Source: Anaerolineaceae bacterium
Lineage (GTDB): Bacteria; Chloroflexota; Anaerolineae; Aggregatilineales; Phototrophicaceae
Reading direction: 5' to 3'
Assembly (NCBI GenBank): GCA_020634135.1
Contig: JACKCG010000011.1
Coordinates: 28,144-92,143 of the forward strand
DNA: 64,000 nucleotides
The translations under genes were made by a program, and so were the position numbers. Below are positions 52,346 to 60,311 of the stretch, one piece after another. The notes under the pieces were generated by a model. It worked only from the letters and a program-made list of their open reading frames with translations. It did no database searches and was not told where the DNA came from. Each line of letters opens with the position of its first letter. Position 1 is the stretch's first letter.

Positions 52346-53710
52346 ATGTCTAAAACGCCTTTATGGTTCATGTTTGTTCTTCTGGTGCTGCTGGGTGGGA
52401 TTAACCGCGTCGCAGGGCAGACGGCGCTCATTCAACCGGAGAACCTGATCTATCTGGGCGCGTTCCGACTGCCGGAAGGCACAGCGCGCCCCGACACCTT
52501 CGAGTATGGCGGCGGCGCGATGACCTTTAATCCAGACGGCGACCCTGGTGGCGCTGCTGATGGCTTCCCTGGTTCGTTGTTTGTCACCGGTCATGATCGC
52601 CTGGCGTATGGCGAACTCCCGGATGGCAGCCGGGTCGCGGAGGTTACGATTCCCGCTCCACTGACCGCTGATTCGGTTGGCGCGTTAAACCGGGCATCCT
52701 ATTTGCAGCCGTTGACGGATGTCGCCGCCGGGTTCTTCGTGGGGCTGGACGAAATCCCGCGTATTGGCCTGGCGTATCTCAACCGGCCAGAAACCGGGCC
52801 GCTGCTGCACATCACCTGGGGACAGCACTTCCAGCCCGATGACCCAGCGCCGTCTCATGCCTGGTTCAGCCCGAACCTGGGGCAGGCTAACATGCAGGGC
52901 AGCTGGTTCGTCGCCCCTGAATACCCTTACAGTGTGAACGACTATCTCTTCGAGATTCCGGCGGACTGGGCCGACACCTATCTCGGCGGGCGCTACCTGG
53001 CAACCGGACGCTTCCGCGATGGCGGCTGGTCGGGGATGGGGCCGGCACTTTTCGCGTACCGCCCCTGGGTAGATGCGCCGGACCGCGCGGTGCTGGATTC
53101 GGTCACGCTGCTGCATTATGCCGACTCGAATACTACCGCGCTTATTGAGCGGAATATGACTGGCTACCAGCATCCCGACGAGTGGGCAGGTGGCGCGTGG
53201 TTGACCACCGTTGATGGCCGTGCGGCAGTGCTGTTTGCGGGAACTAAAAGCGTTGGCGACAAATACTGGTACGGTTGGGCGAATCCTGCGGGAGCAGAAC
53301 TGCCATGCGTTGAAGTCGAGATGATCGGCCAGTTTGACCTGTGTCGGTTGGCGGACGGCACACCATGCCCGCCCGAAGATTTCCAGGGGTGCAGCAGCCA
53401 CAACGATTTCCGGGGCTGGTGGAGTACCCGCTTCGCCGCCCAGTTCATCCTGTATAACCCGGATGACCTGGCGCGGGTGGCACAGGAACAGCTTGCCGCC
53501 GACCAGCCACAGCCTTATGCCAGCCTGGATATAGACGCCTATCTCTACCATAACCCGGATAATGTCGAGCCGGAGATGCTGGGGACGGGTGTTCAGCAGC
53601 GTGGGCGTATTGGTGATGTGGCCTATGATCGCGCCAACCAACTCCTGTATGTGCTGGAGCTGTTCGCGGACGGGGCACAGCCGGTGGCGCATGTCTGGCG
53701 GGTGGAGTGA
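52346..53710 (+). CDS. Secreted uncharacterised protein (454 aa)
   Basis: Not firmly recognised. A signal peptide (about 1-24, LWFMFVLLVLLGGINRVAG) precedes a beta-rich protein with repeats of strand pairs, many Asp/Trp, and Cys-containing loops (PCVEVEMIG, CRLADGTPCPPEDFQGCSSHNDF), suggesting a propeller-like secreted fold. GGGGG lies 7 nt before the ATG at 52346. The upstream in-frame ATG at 52232 overlaps the divergent gene's start and is rejected. The glycosidase-like neighbour suggests a shared carbohydrate context. Confidence 0.7.
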   Translation: MSKTPLWFMFVLLVLLGGINRVAGQTALIQPENLIYLGAFRLPEGTARPDTFEYGGGAMTFNPDGDPGGAADGFPGSLFVTGHDRLAYGELPDGSRVAEVTIPAPLTADSVGALNRASYLQPLTDVAAGFFVGLDEIPRIGLAYLNRPETGPLLHITWGQHFQPDDPAPSHAWFSPNLGQANMQGSWFVAPEYPYSVNDYLFEIPADWADTYLGGRYLATGRFRDGGWSGMGPALFAYRPWVDAPDRAVLDSVTLLHYADSNTTALIERNMTGYQHPDEWAGGAWLTTVDGRAAVLFAGTKSVGDKYWYGWANPAGAELPCVEVEMIGQFDLCRLADGTPCPPEDFQGCSSHNDFRGWWSTRFAAQFILYNPDDLARVAQEQLAADQPQPYASLDIDAYLYHNPDNVEPEMLGTGVQQRGRIGDVAYDRANQLLYVLELFADGAQPVAHVWRVE

Positions 53711-53809
53711 CGATCAAACCGCACTTTGCGCCGCGCCGGTATCGCGGTAAGATGTAGCCAGGCGAAAACATTCTTTCGCTACCCATACAGGTTGAACGAG
53801 ACCATTTCC

Positions 53810-55960
53810 ATGCAATTCTGGGATTACATCAAAGCGTTTATCGGTACGGAAACCATTCCCGAGCCATCACCTGCGGTGCAGAACCTCCAAAATGCGGTTG
53901 AAGCAGGGCAGCAGGCCAAGTACGCCGGACACTATTCCGAAGCTGTGCAGGCCTTTGAGTATGCGGCGGATTTAGCCCAGGAGGTGGGTGATTTCACCGG
54001 TTTGCTGGTGATCGCCCTGCATAAGGCGGAAGCCTTCATCGGCCTGGGCGAATGGCAGACTGCCGAGCAGATCCTGCGCGAGGCGCATCATGCCGCTAAG
54101 GAGCACGATAGAGAGACCCAGATGGTGTATCTCCTGACCGGCCTGGGGGTGCTTTTCCAGGAACAGGGTGATTGGGAACAGGCGCGTCACCATTATGAGG
54201 AAGCGCTGGCCTTAGCCCGCATGATTCATGCGCCTGGCGCTGAGGGGCGCAGCCTGGGGCATCTGGGCGATATCTACCTGCATGATGGTAATGCCAGTTA
54301 CGCCATCCGTCTGCTGCGTGAATCACTGGCACGCCTCAATATGGCTGGCGATACGGAATTGAGCAGCCTGTTTGTCGGGCGACTGGGGCAGGCGATGATC
54401 GCCGCTGGACAGGAGCATGAAGGCGACCAGCTTCTCACACGGGCGCTGCGGCTGGCAAAACAGCTTCAATACAAGAAGTATCAACGCTACTGGGGCATGA
54501 TTCTGGGTGAACGCGCCTGCGCCACCGGGCGTTATGAGCAGGCCTACCGCGCGTTCAAGGAAACGCTCACGGTTTTCCCTGAAGATACGGCCACGCCGGA
54601 ATATGGACGGGCGTTAATCGCCACCGCCCAGACCTGTCTGCGACTCAGCAGCCGGGTTGAAGCGCTGGAACATGCTCGTAAAGCGGTCACGATCAGCGCA
54701 TCGCTGGCGGATACCCACCTGCAAATTATGGCGCAGGGTGTTCTGGGCATGGCGCTCCAGGCGAATCGACGGGCGGAGGATGCGATCCCGCATCTCGAAC
54801 AGGCGGTTGGCAGTTGGGATACTCATACCGGAGATACTCCGGCGGAACAGGTGGAGATGCTGCGGACACTGGCCGCCGCCTATACCGGGTTGGATGATCG
54901 GGCCGCCGCTGAGAGCTACCGGCGGGCGATTTATGAAGCGGAATCGCAGGGACTGCATCAGGCGCAAGCTCAGGCGCGGCGTGACTTTGGTCTGTTTTAC
55001 GCTGAACGCGGTCAGTTTGCGGAGGCAATTACCGAGTGGAGCGCCGCGCTTACGACCTATGAAAACGAGAATCAGCCCTCGCAGGTGGCACGGCTGTACT
55101 GCGACATCGCCCATGCCCGCAAGCGATTGGGGCAGGGCGGACGCGCTCTCAAGGACTATGAACAGGCGTTGATTACGCTGAATATGCTGCATGATGACGT
55201 GGAGACGCGCGGACTGGTGTTATCCAACGCGGCCAACGCCTATGTCGAACAGGGCGATATCGAATCGGCGGAAGCCTTCTTTAATGAATCGCTGGCGATA
55301 GCCCGCCGGCTGAATGACGCGGTGGCTGAGGCGACACGCCGGGGCAACTACGGCTGGTTTCTGCTCGTCACAGGGCGTTCACAGCAGGCGCTCTCGATCC
55401 TTGAATATGCGCTCCGCAAAAGTGAGTCACTTGATCTCACGCTGCAAGCTGCTATCCAGGCCAGTAACCTGGGCGTGGCTTATGATGTGCTGGGGCAGTA
55501 TCCGCAGGCGCTGGATTACCATCGTCAGGCATTGGAGCGGATTCAACCCCTGCAAAATGCCTTTTGGACGCACATGCTCAAGGTTAATCACGGGCGCACA
55601 CTGTTGGCTGTGGGCGAAATCGCTGCTGCTGCCGCGCTGTTTGCCGAAGTGATCGAATACGGACGAAACAACGATCCTGAACTGCTGATTCTGGGATTGA
55701 CCGGGCAAGCACAGGTCGCGCTGTATGAGCAGCGTTTCCAACAGGTGGAAACCGGGCTGGCCGAAGCGATTGCACTGGCACGCCGCACCGACTCTCGCCG
55801 GTTATTGGCCGAGGCGCTCAGCGTCCAGAGCGCGTACCACGCGGCCATTAACCATCCGGAGCAGGCCACCGCCCGTTGGGAAGAAGCCCGCAAACTCTTT
55901 AATATCCTGCACCACCCCCTGGCAAAAACAAAACCCGCCTGGTTAGAGAGCGGGGCGTGA
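53810..55960 (+). CDS. TPR-repeat protein (716 aa)
   Basis: A cytoplasmic protein built almost wholly of tetratricopeptide repeats: A-x-x-x-G-x-x-x-x-A-(I/L)-x-x-(Y/F)-x-x-A(L/I) units recur about every 40 residues, for example GDWEQARHHYEEALALAR and GQYPQALDYHRQALERI. There is no signal peptide, TM or effector domain. The start is the ATG at 53810 after a weak GAG; an earlier frame start at 53726 has no merit. TPR arrays scaffold protein complexes. A terminator hairpin follows 12 bases after the stop. Confidence 0.88.
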   Translation: MQFWDYIKAFIGTETIPEPSPAVQNLQNAVEAGQQAKYAGHYSEAVQAFEYAADLAQEVGDFTGLLVIALHKAEAFIGLGEWQTAEQILREAHHAAKEHDRETQMVYLLTGLGVLFQEQGDWEQARHHYEEALALARMIHAPGAEGRSLGHLGDIYLHDGNASYAIRLLRESLARLNMAGDTELSSLFVGRLGQAMIAAGQEHEGDQLLTRALRLAKQLQYKKYQRYWGMILGERACATGRYEQAYRAFKETLTVFPEDTATPEYGRALIATAQTCLRLSSRVEALEHARKAVTISASLADTHLQIMAQGVLGMALQANRRAEDAIPHLEQAVGSWDTHTGDTPAEQVEMLRTLAAAYTGLDDRAAAESYRRAIYEAESQGLHQAQAQARRDFGLFYAERGQFAEAITEWSAALTTYENENQPSQVARLYCDIAHARKRLGQGGRALKDYEQALITLNMLHDDVETRGLVLSNAANAYVEQGDIESAEAFFNESLAIARRLNDAVAEATRRGNYGWFLLVTGRSQQALSILEYALRKSESLDLTLQAAIQASNLGVAYDVLGQYPQALDYHRQALERIQPLQNAFWTHMLKVNHGRTLLAVGEIAAAAALFAEVIEYGRNNDPELLILGLTGQAQVALYEQRFQQVETGLAEAIALARRTDSRRLLAEALSVQSAYHAAINHPEQATARWEEARKLFNILHHPLAKTKPAWLESGA

Positions 55961-55971
55961 CAACTATTAAA

Positions 55972-55998
55972 AATCCCCTCTTCATGCGAAAGGGGATT
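55972..55998. terminator. Hairpin between TPR and VOC genes
   Basis: AATCCCCT (55972-55979), 11-nt loop, AGGGGATT (55991-55998), placed between convergent genes and followed by GTTTTCGTGTGTTTT. A fair bidirectional terminator. Confidence 0.6.
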
Positions 55999-56035
55999 CA
56001 GGGTGTTTTCGTGTGTTTTCGTCAGATTGGATTGG

Positions 56036-56401
56036 CTACATACCCGGATTGGGGAAGTTAATAACGCCGATGCGATTGCCGTCCGGGTCGGTGAATATCG
56101 CCAATGTCCCCATTGTTGGAATTTCGGTTTCATCCATCAGGATTTTGCCGCCGCTGGCCGTCACCTTCTTCAGCAGCGCCGGGATGTTATCGGTAGAGAC
56201 GTAAGGGACGGCGCCCGCCGAGAACTGTGTCGCATCCAGCGGGTTGATACCGCCGCCAACCTGGTCAGCGCCGGTTTTGAGCATCCCGTAGTTCATCTTA
56301 TCATCAAAGCTGGTCTCCCACCCCAGCACATCGGCATACCACTTGAGCGACTTCTTGGTATCCAGCGTTGGAAACTCGATATGAACCAGTGGATAGGACA
56401 T
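56036..56401 (-). CDS. VOC-family (glyoxalase-fold) protein (121 aa)
   Basis: A single VOC domain with the expected pattern: VHIEFPTLDTKKSLKWYADVLGWE, GGGINPL, VSTDNIPALLKKVTASGGKIL and IFTDPDGNRIGV. Metal ligands are plausible at H7, and at a C-terminal Asp/Asn in place of Glu. Family members include glyoxalases, dioxygenases and resistance proteins; the substrate is unknown. GGGAGAG lies 8 nt before the ATG. A possible operator is 55 bases upstream. Confidence 0.85.
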   Translation of the reverse strand: MSYPLVHIEFPTLDTKKSLKWYADVLGWETSFDDKMNYGMLKTGADQVGGGINPLDATQFSAGAVPYVSTDNIPALLKKVTASGGKILMDETEIPTMGTLAIFTDPDGNRIGVINFPNPGM

Positions 56402-56455
56402 CTTGTTCTCTCCCTTTCATAAGCAGTTTTTTACTATTTCTGCGATGATTCAAGA

Positions 56456-56473
56456 ATAGAATATTTGTTCTAT
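56456..56473. promoter_or_regulatory. Inverted repeat upstream of the VOC gene
   Basis: ATAGAA (56456-56461), 6-nt spacer, TTCTAT (56468-56473), about 55 bases before the VOC start in an AT-rich stretch. VOC genes are often controlled by ArsR- or PadR-like repressors that bind such sites; no regulator gene is nearby. Confidence 0.35.
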
Positions 56474-56559
56474 CTTGTCAACCAATCCTCATGAGAGTTG
56501 AATTAGAAAATCCCTATTTTTGAACTATTATGACCCTTTATAATCCACAAAAACCGGCC

Positions 56560-56565
56560 TATAAT
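56560..56565 (+). promoter_or_regulatory. -10 box of the SUMF1-fold gene
   Basis: TATAAT with TTTATA 17 bases upstream (4/6 match to the -35 hexamer) and about 35 bases before the ATG at 56601. A second TATAAT at 56539 lacks a -35. Confidence 0.5.
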
Positions 56566-56600
56566 ACGGGTTATCGTAAGACTGTATCTGTGAGTTCATC

Positions 56601-57362
56601 ATGTATCCAAAACCTCAGGCTGCCTCCAGCAGCACTTTTTTACCGGCGCCGTTTGCCTGGGTGAACATCCCCGGTGGCACGACCCGTCTGGTACAGCGCG
56701 GCGGCTACGTCGTACAACCAGTGACGGTGGAAGTCGCGCCTTTCGCTATCGCCCAATACCCGGTCACGAACGCGCAGTACCAGGTATTCGTAGACGCACC
56801 CGACGGCTACGCCGACTCGCATTGGTGGGACTATTCCCTCCCGGCGGCAGCGTGGCGTGTGGAGAACCCGCAGCCAAGTGATATGGCTTATGGCGGTGAC
56901 GACTGCCCGCGTACCCATGTCACCTGGTATGAGGCCGTGGCCTTCTGCGCCTGGTTGAGTGCCTCCACTGGTGAAGCGATTCGCCTGCCCGAAGAAGCTG
57001 AATGGCAGCGTGCGGCGCAGGGCGATGATGGGCGCGAGTATCCCTGGGGTGAAGAGTGGGATGATGAACGCTGTCACCACAATCTCGCTGGCAACCGGAT
57101 TGGCACCGTCCCGGTGACGGCTTATGCCGGGCGCGGTGACAGCCCGTTCGGGGTGGTGGACATGGCCGGGAATGTCTGGGAGTGGTGCGCGACCAGTTGG
57201 GAAACCGGCCTGGCTGACCTTAATGTGGACAATGTGCGTGTACTGCGTGGCGGCTCGTGGTTCGACGGAGTGATGAGCAGCTTCCGCACGACCTGCCGGG
57301 GAAGCTGGAATCCCGACCTGGCTTCTGACCTGCGTGGTTTTCGCATCGTACGGAATAGCTGA
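56601..57362 (+). CDS. SUMF1/formylglycine-generating enzyme-fold protein lacking catalytic cysteines (253 aa)
   Basis: The FGE-sulfatase fold is clear: VNIPGGTTRLVQ, YPVTNAQYQVFV, HVTWYEAVAFCAWLSA, RLPEEAEWQRAA, YPWGEEWD, MAGNVWEWC, RVLRGGSWF and GFRIVRNS. The two Cys that bind copper in true FGE (after GGSW and five residues on) are Asp and Ser here (WFDGVMSSFR). So it is probably not a sulfatase-activating enzyme but another member of this large fold (such as EgtB- or PvdO-like). No sulfatase is nearby. Start ATG at 56601. Confidence 0.88.
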   Translation: MYPKPQAASSSTFLPAPFAWVNIPGGTTRLVQRGGYVVQPVTVEVAPFAIAQYPVTNAQYQVFVDAPDGYADSHWWDYSLPAAAWRVENPQPSDMAYGGDDCPRTHVTWYEAVAFCAWLSASTGEAIRLPEEAEWQRAAQGDDGREYPWGEEWDDERCHHNLAGNRIGTVPVTAYAGRGDSPFGVVDMAGNVWEWCATSWETGLADLNVDNVRVLRGGSWFDGVMSSFRTTCRGSWNPDLASDLRGFRIVRNS

Positions 57363-57455
57363 ACGACTGAAGCTGCGTATCTGAGTGAATATGGGTGGGC
57401 TTAACCCGGCTGTTCTACGGGGGATTCTTATTCAACTGTGAAAGCCTTATAACAA

Positions 57456-57484
57456 AAAGACCCGGCTGTGATAACCGGGTCTTT
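57456..57484 (-). terminator. Terminator of tRNA-Phe
   Basis: AAAGACCCGG (57456-57465), 9-nt loop, CCGGGTCTTT (57475-57484). On the minus strand it follows the tRNA by 5 bases and ends in TTTTTGTT, a good Rho-independent terminator. Confidence 0.85.
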
Positions 57485-57489
57485 CTGTG

Positions 57490-57562
57490 TGCCGAGGCCC
57501 AGACTTGAACTGGGGACCCATGCATTTTCAGTGCATTGCTCTACCAACTGAGCTACCTCGGC
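57490..57562 (-). tRNA. trnF: tRNA-Phe (GAA)
   Basis: 73 bases on the minus strand: acceptor GCCGAGG / CCTCGGC plus discriminator A, D-arm GCTC..GAGC, anticodon loop CTGAAAA flanked by ATGCA/TGCAT (anticodon GAA), five-base variable loop, and TPsiC arm with TTCAAGT. CCA is not encoded. It has its own promoter and terminator. Confidence 0.97.
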
Positions 57563-57594
57563 ATCCCATTCATGTTTCCACGAATGTGAAAGAG

Positions 57595-57623
57595 AGTATA
57601 ATCCATCAGTCCACACTTGGCAA
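57595..57623 (-). promoter_or_regulatory. Promoter of tRNA-Phe
   Basis: TTGCCA-17-TATACT on the minus strand, with the -10 about 32 bases before the tRNA 5' end. It is divergent from the thioredoxin promoter about 20 bases away. Confidence 0.6.
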
Positions 57624-57643
57624 GAGTCTGTTAGGCGGCAATT

Positions 57644-57673
57644 TGGACAATCACATCATACTCCGAGTATAAT
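57644..57673 (+). promoter_or_regulatory. Promoter of the thioredoxin gene
   Basis: TGGACA-18-TATAAT (5/6 and 6/6 matches) with the -10 at 57668-57673, about 58 bases before the ATG at 57732. Confidence 0.6.
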
Positions 57674-57731
57674 TTCGCGGACTGGCTGCGTCTAATGAAC
57701 AGTGGCAAACACAAGGAGAGAAATAACGTAT

Positions 57732-58460
57732 ATGGCTGTTTTGAACACACCGATTAACACTGACGACGATAATCTGAAACAAATCCTGCGTCAAAATCTG
57801 CCGGTAGCGCTGTACCTGTATAACGGCAATGAAAAACTGGATAAGCCGGTTGAGGATGCGGTTTCCCGAATGGCGAAGAAATATGCCGGGGAGATGCTGA
57901 TCGCCCGGATAGATGTGGCGGCTAACTCCCGAACCTATAACCAGTACAATTCCCCAACAACTCCGGCCATTATCACGCTCACCAAAGCCCTGCTGGGTAA
58001 GAAGATCAAGTCACAGGGAACAGCCGTGCGCCCGGCGGATGTCCGCGCCCATGTGGAATACCTGTTAGACAAAGGCCCGAACCCGGTTCAACAGGCCGAG
58101 GCACAGGCCGCTCCCACAAACGGGGCCAGCCAGGGCAAAACGGCAGTGCATGTCAGCGACAGTTCGTTTAAGAAAGCGGTACTTCGCAGTGATGTGCCGG
58201 TGCTGGTGGATTTCTGGGCGCCCTGGTGTGCGCCTTGCCGGACGATTGCCCCTTTTATTGACAAGATGGCGGATGAATTCGCCGGGCAGGTGAAAGTTGT
58301 TAAGCTGAATGTGGATGAAAACCCGCGTACCGCCCAGCAGTTCAGCGTGCAGTCCATTCCAACGGTAATCGTATTCCGTAATGGCGCGGTGCTTGAACGG
58401 CGTGTTGGCGCGAACCCCGGCGCGATTCGCTCCATGATTCAGGAATCACTGGTGTCGTAA
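57732..58460 (+). CDS. Double thioredoxin-fold protein; N-terminal domain lacks CxxC (242 aa)
   Basis: Two tandem thioredoxin-like domains. The first (about 1-115) has the fold (LPVALYLYNGNEKLDK, TPAIITLTKALLG with cis-Pro) but no CxxC. After a Ala/Gln-rich linker, the second (about 140-242) is a normal thioredoxin: FWAPWCAPCRTIAPF (C166 and C169), then SIPTVIVFRNG with cis-Pro. It is cytoplasmic, with no signal peptide. The start is the ATG at 57732 (AGGAGAG about 11 nt upstream) and not GTG 57702. It likely reduces cytosolic disulfides, with the first domain giving partner specificity. Confidence 0.9.
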   Translation: MAVLNTPINTDDDNLKQILRQNLPVALYLYNGNEKLDKPVEDAVSRMAKKYAGEMLIARIDVAANSRTYNQYNSPTTPAIITLTKALLGKKIKSQGTAVRPADVRAHVEYLLDKGPNPVQQAEAQAAPTNGASQGKTAVHVSDSSFKKAVLRSDVPVLVDFWAPWCAPCRTIAPFIDKMADEFAGQVKVVKLNVDENPRTAQQFSVQSIPTVIVFRNGAVLERRVGANPGAIRSMIQESLVS

Positions 58461-58489
58461 TCCCCCCACAGCTACCACACAAGATTACG

Positions 58490-58521
58490 GAGGGGAGTCC
58501 TGGACTCTCCTCTTTATTTTT
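58490..58521 (+). terminator. Terminator after the thioredoxin gene
   Basis: GAGGGGAGTC (58490-58499), loop CTG, GACTCTCCTC (58503-58512) with one mismatch, followed by TTTATTTTT. It resembles the dispersed TAGGGGAG hairpin family but here carries a T-tract. Confidence 0.8.
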
Positions 58522-58641
58522 AGGAGACCGTTTCGCAATCATGCAGCGGGTACTCCGCACCGGTGCCGGACATCGCCAACCTGTACGGCAGGAAAGACAT
58601 GAATCGGCTATAGTAAGGGCAATTCATTCCATCGGGGTGCC

Positions 58642-58965
58642 ATGCTCATGATCTACAAACCGGAATTTCTTTACCTGACGACCACCGGCTGGAAAACCGG
58701 TCAGCCCCACGAAATCGAAATATGGTACGTGACCCATCATGGACGGTTTTACCTCGTGGCGGAAAGCGGAGAGAAGACTCACTGGGTACGTAATATCCGG
58801 CACAGCCCGACGGTATCGTTTTATGCCGAAGGGGGGCAGCACTCCGGCCAGGGGCGCGTAGTAGACCCGAACAGTGAATCGGAGCTTGCGGGGGCAGTCC
58901 GCACGCTGATGGATGCGAAATACGATTGGAGTGAGGGCGTCATTGTGGAACTCGCGCCGGAATAA
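58642..58965 (+). CDS. DDN-like deazaflavin-type nitroreductase family protein (107 aa)
   Basis: Short split-beta-barrel protein: YLTTTGWKTGQPHEIEIWYV (TTxGRxSG-like entry), FYLVAESGEKTHWVRNIRHSPTV and RTLMDAKYDW near the end. This is the DDN (deazaflavin-dependent nitroreductase) family, which uses F420 in actinobacteria; some members use FMN or have other roles. Length is close to the minimal family form. Start ATG at 58642 (or the ATG two codons later). It stands alone. Confidence 0.85.
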   Translation: MLMIYKPEFLYLTTTGWKTGQPHEIEIWYVTHHGRFYLVAESGEKTHWVRNIRHSPTVSFYAEGGQHSGQGRVVDPNSESELAGAVRTLMDAKYDWSEGVIVELAPE

Positions 58966-59041
58966 ACTGGACGTGCCTATCACTACCGGGTAAGATGGTG
59001 GACTATCCGATAACGTACCAACCCGAAAGGAGTCAGGTTTA

Positions 59042-60301
59042 TTGGAAGCCAATCCGGTCATTGAATTGTTCTTGGCACTGGCAATTGTCATTCTTGTGGC
59101 GAAAGCCGCAGGCGGGGCGGCACGGCGTTTACACCAGCCTCGTGTTTTTGGTGAATTACTGGCTGGCGTGATTCTGGGGCCGACATTACTGGATTTCTTA
59201 CACTGGGGTGTTTTCCAACCGGAGAATATTCACCTGGTTGAGGAGATGATTCACACCTTAGCTGAACTGGGTGTTTTGTTTCTCATGTTTATGGTTGGTC
59301 TGGAAGTACACTTGAGCGAATTGCTGGCCGTTGGCCGGGTCGCGGTGCTGGGCGGGATACTCGGGGCAGTTATCCCCGTAGCTTTGGTGACGCCGGTCGT
59401 ACAGGCCGCTGGGTTTTCCATCGAGGCTGCTTTGTTTGCCGGGGTGACGCTCGCGGCGACTTCCGTGAGTATTTCAGCGCAGACCTTATTTGAACTCGGC
59501 CTGCTGCGGACAAAAGAAGGGAGCGCGCTGCTGGCTTCGGCGCTGATAGATGATGTCGTCGCCATTCTTCTGGTGTCATTTGTGGTTGCCACCACCGGCT
59601 CAGGCGAGTCGGAAGGCAGCGCGTCCAGCCTGGTCTTGATCGTCGCGCAGATTGTGATTTACCTCGTCGTGGCCGGGTTGTTCGCCTGGTTTGTGCTGCC
59701 GCGCCTGATGGAGCAGATCAAACGCTATAGCAGCGGGGTACGGACCATTGCGGCGCTCAGTATTGCAGCGGCGCTTTTGTTTGGTTGGGCTGCGGAAGCA
59801 CTGGGAGGTGTCGCGGCCATCACCGGAGCATTTATCGCTGGAGTGGGTCTCAGCCGGACGCCACACGAGATCAAAGACCAGATCGAAGAAGCGGCGATGA
59901 ATATCGCCTACGCTTTTCTCGTGCCTGTGTTTTTTGTGAGTGTTGGCCTGGGTACTGACCTTAAGGAGATCAGTACGGCGGCGCTGCCCCTGACCGGGTT
60001 GATGATTGTTCTGGCGGTGGTTTCCAAACTCATCGGAGTTGGGGGGGGCGCGCGGCTGGGCGGCTTCACCAATGCTGAGGCGTTTCGTGTGGGGGTGTGT
60101 ATGGTGTCGCGGGGTGAGGTCGGGCTGATTATCGCCTCGTTAGGGTTGACGGCGGGGGCGTTTTCCAATGGGGCGTTCCCCCTGTTCCCGCCCTTGTTCC
60201 TGGTCGTCCTGCTGACCACCGTGTTGACGCCGCCGATGGTGCGCTGGGCATTCCGGCAGAAAACACAGTCCCCCAAACCGCAAATTACGCCTAGCCGATA
60301 A
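59042..60301 (+). CDS. CPA2-family cation/proton antiporter (419 aa)
   Basis: About twelve TM helices of the KefB/NapA type, starting with VIELFLALAIVILVAKAAGG and RLHQPRVFGELLAGVILGP. The central ALIDDVVAILL carries the paired acidic residues (ID-D) used for proton-coupled transport, and GAFIAGVGLS is family-typical. It exchanges K+ or Na+ for H+ across the inner membrane. There is no C-terminal RCK/TrkA domain. TTG start at 59042 with AAGGAG 10 nt upstream. The PII-like gene starts 11 bases after the stop, so the two are an operon; it may replace the missing gating domain. Confidence 0.9.
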   Translation: MEANPVIELFLALAIVILVAKAAGGAARRLHQPRVFGELLAGVILGPTLLDFLHWGVFQPENIHLVEEMIHTLAELGVLFLMFMVGLEVHLSELLAVGRVAVLGGILGAVIPVALVTPVVQAAGFSIEAALFAGVTLAATSVSISAQTLFELGLLRTKEGSALLASALIDDVVAILLVSFVVATTGSGESEGSASSLVLIVAQIVIYLVVAGLFAWFVLPRLMEQIKRYSSGVRTIAALSIAAALLFGWAAEALGGVAAITGAFIAGVGLSRTPHEIKDQIEEAAMNIAYAFLVPVFFVSVGLGTDLKEISTAALPLTGLMIVLAVVSKLIGVGGGARLGGFTNAEAFRVGVCMVSRGEVGLIIASLGLTAGAFSNGAFPLFPPLFLVVLLTTVLTPPMVRWAFRQKTQSPKPQITPSR

Positions 60302-60311
60302 GGAGACACTT

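Noticed and set aside
52685..53692. Long minus-strand frame opposite the secreted 454-aa gene
   Set aside because: The plus strand has a signal peptide and good ribosome binding site; this frame has neither.
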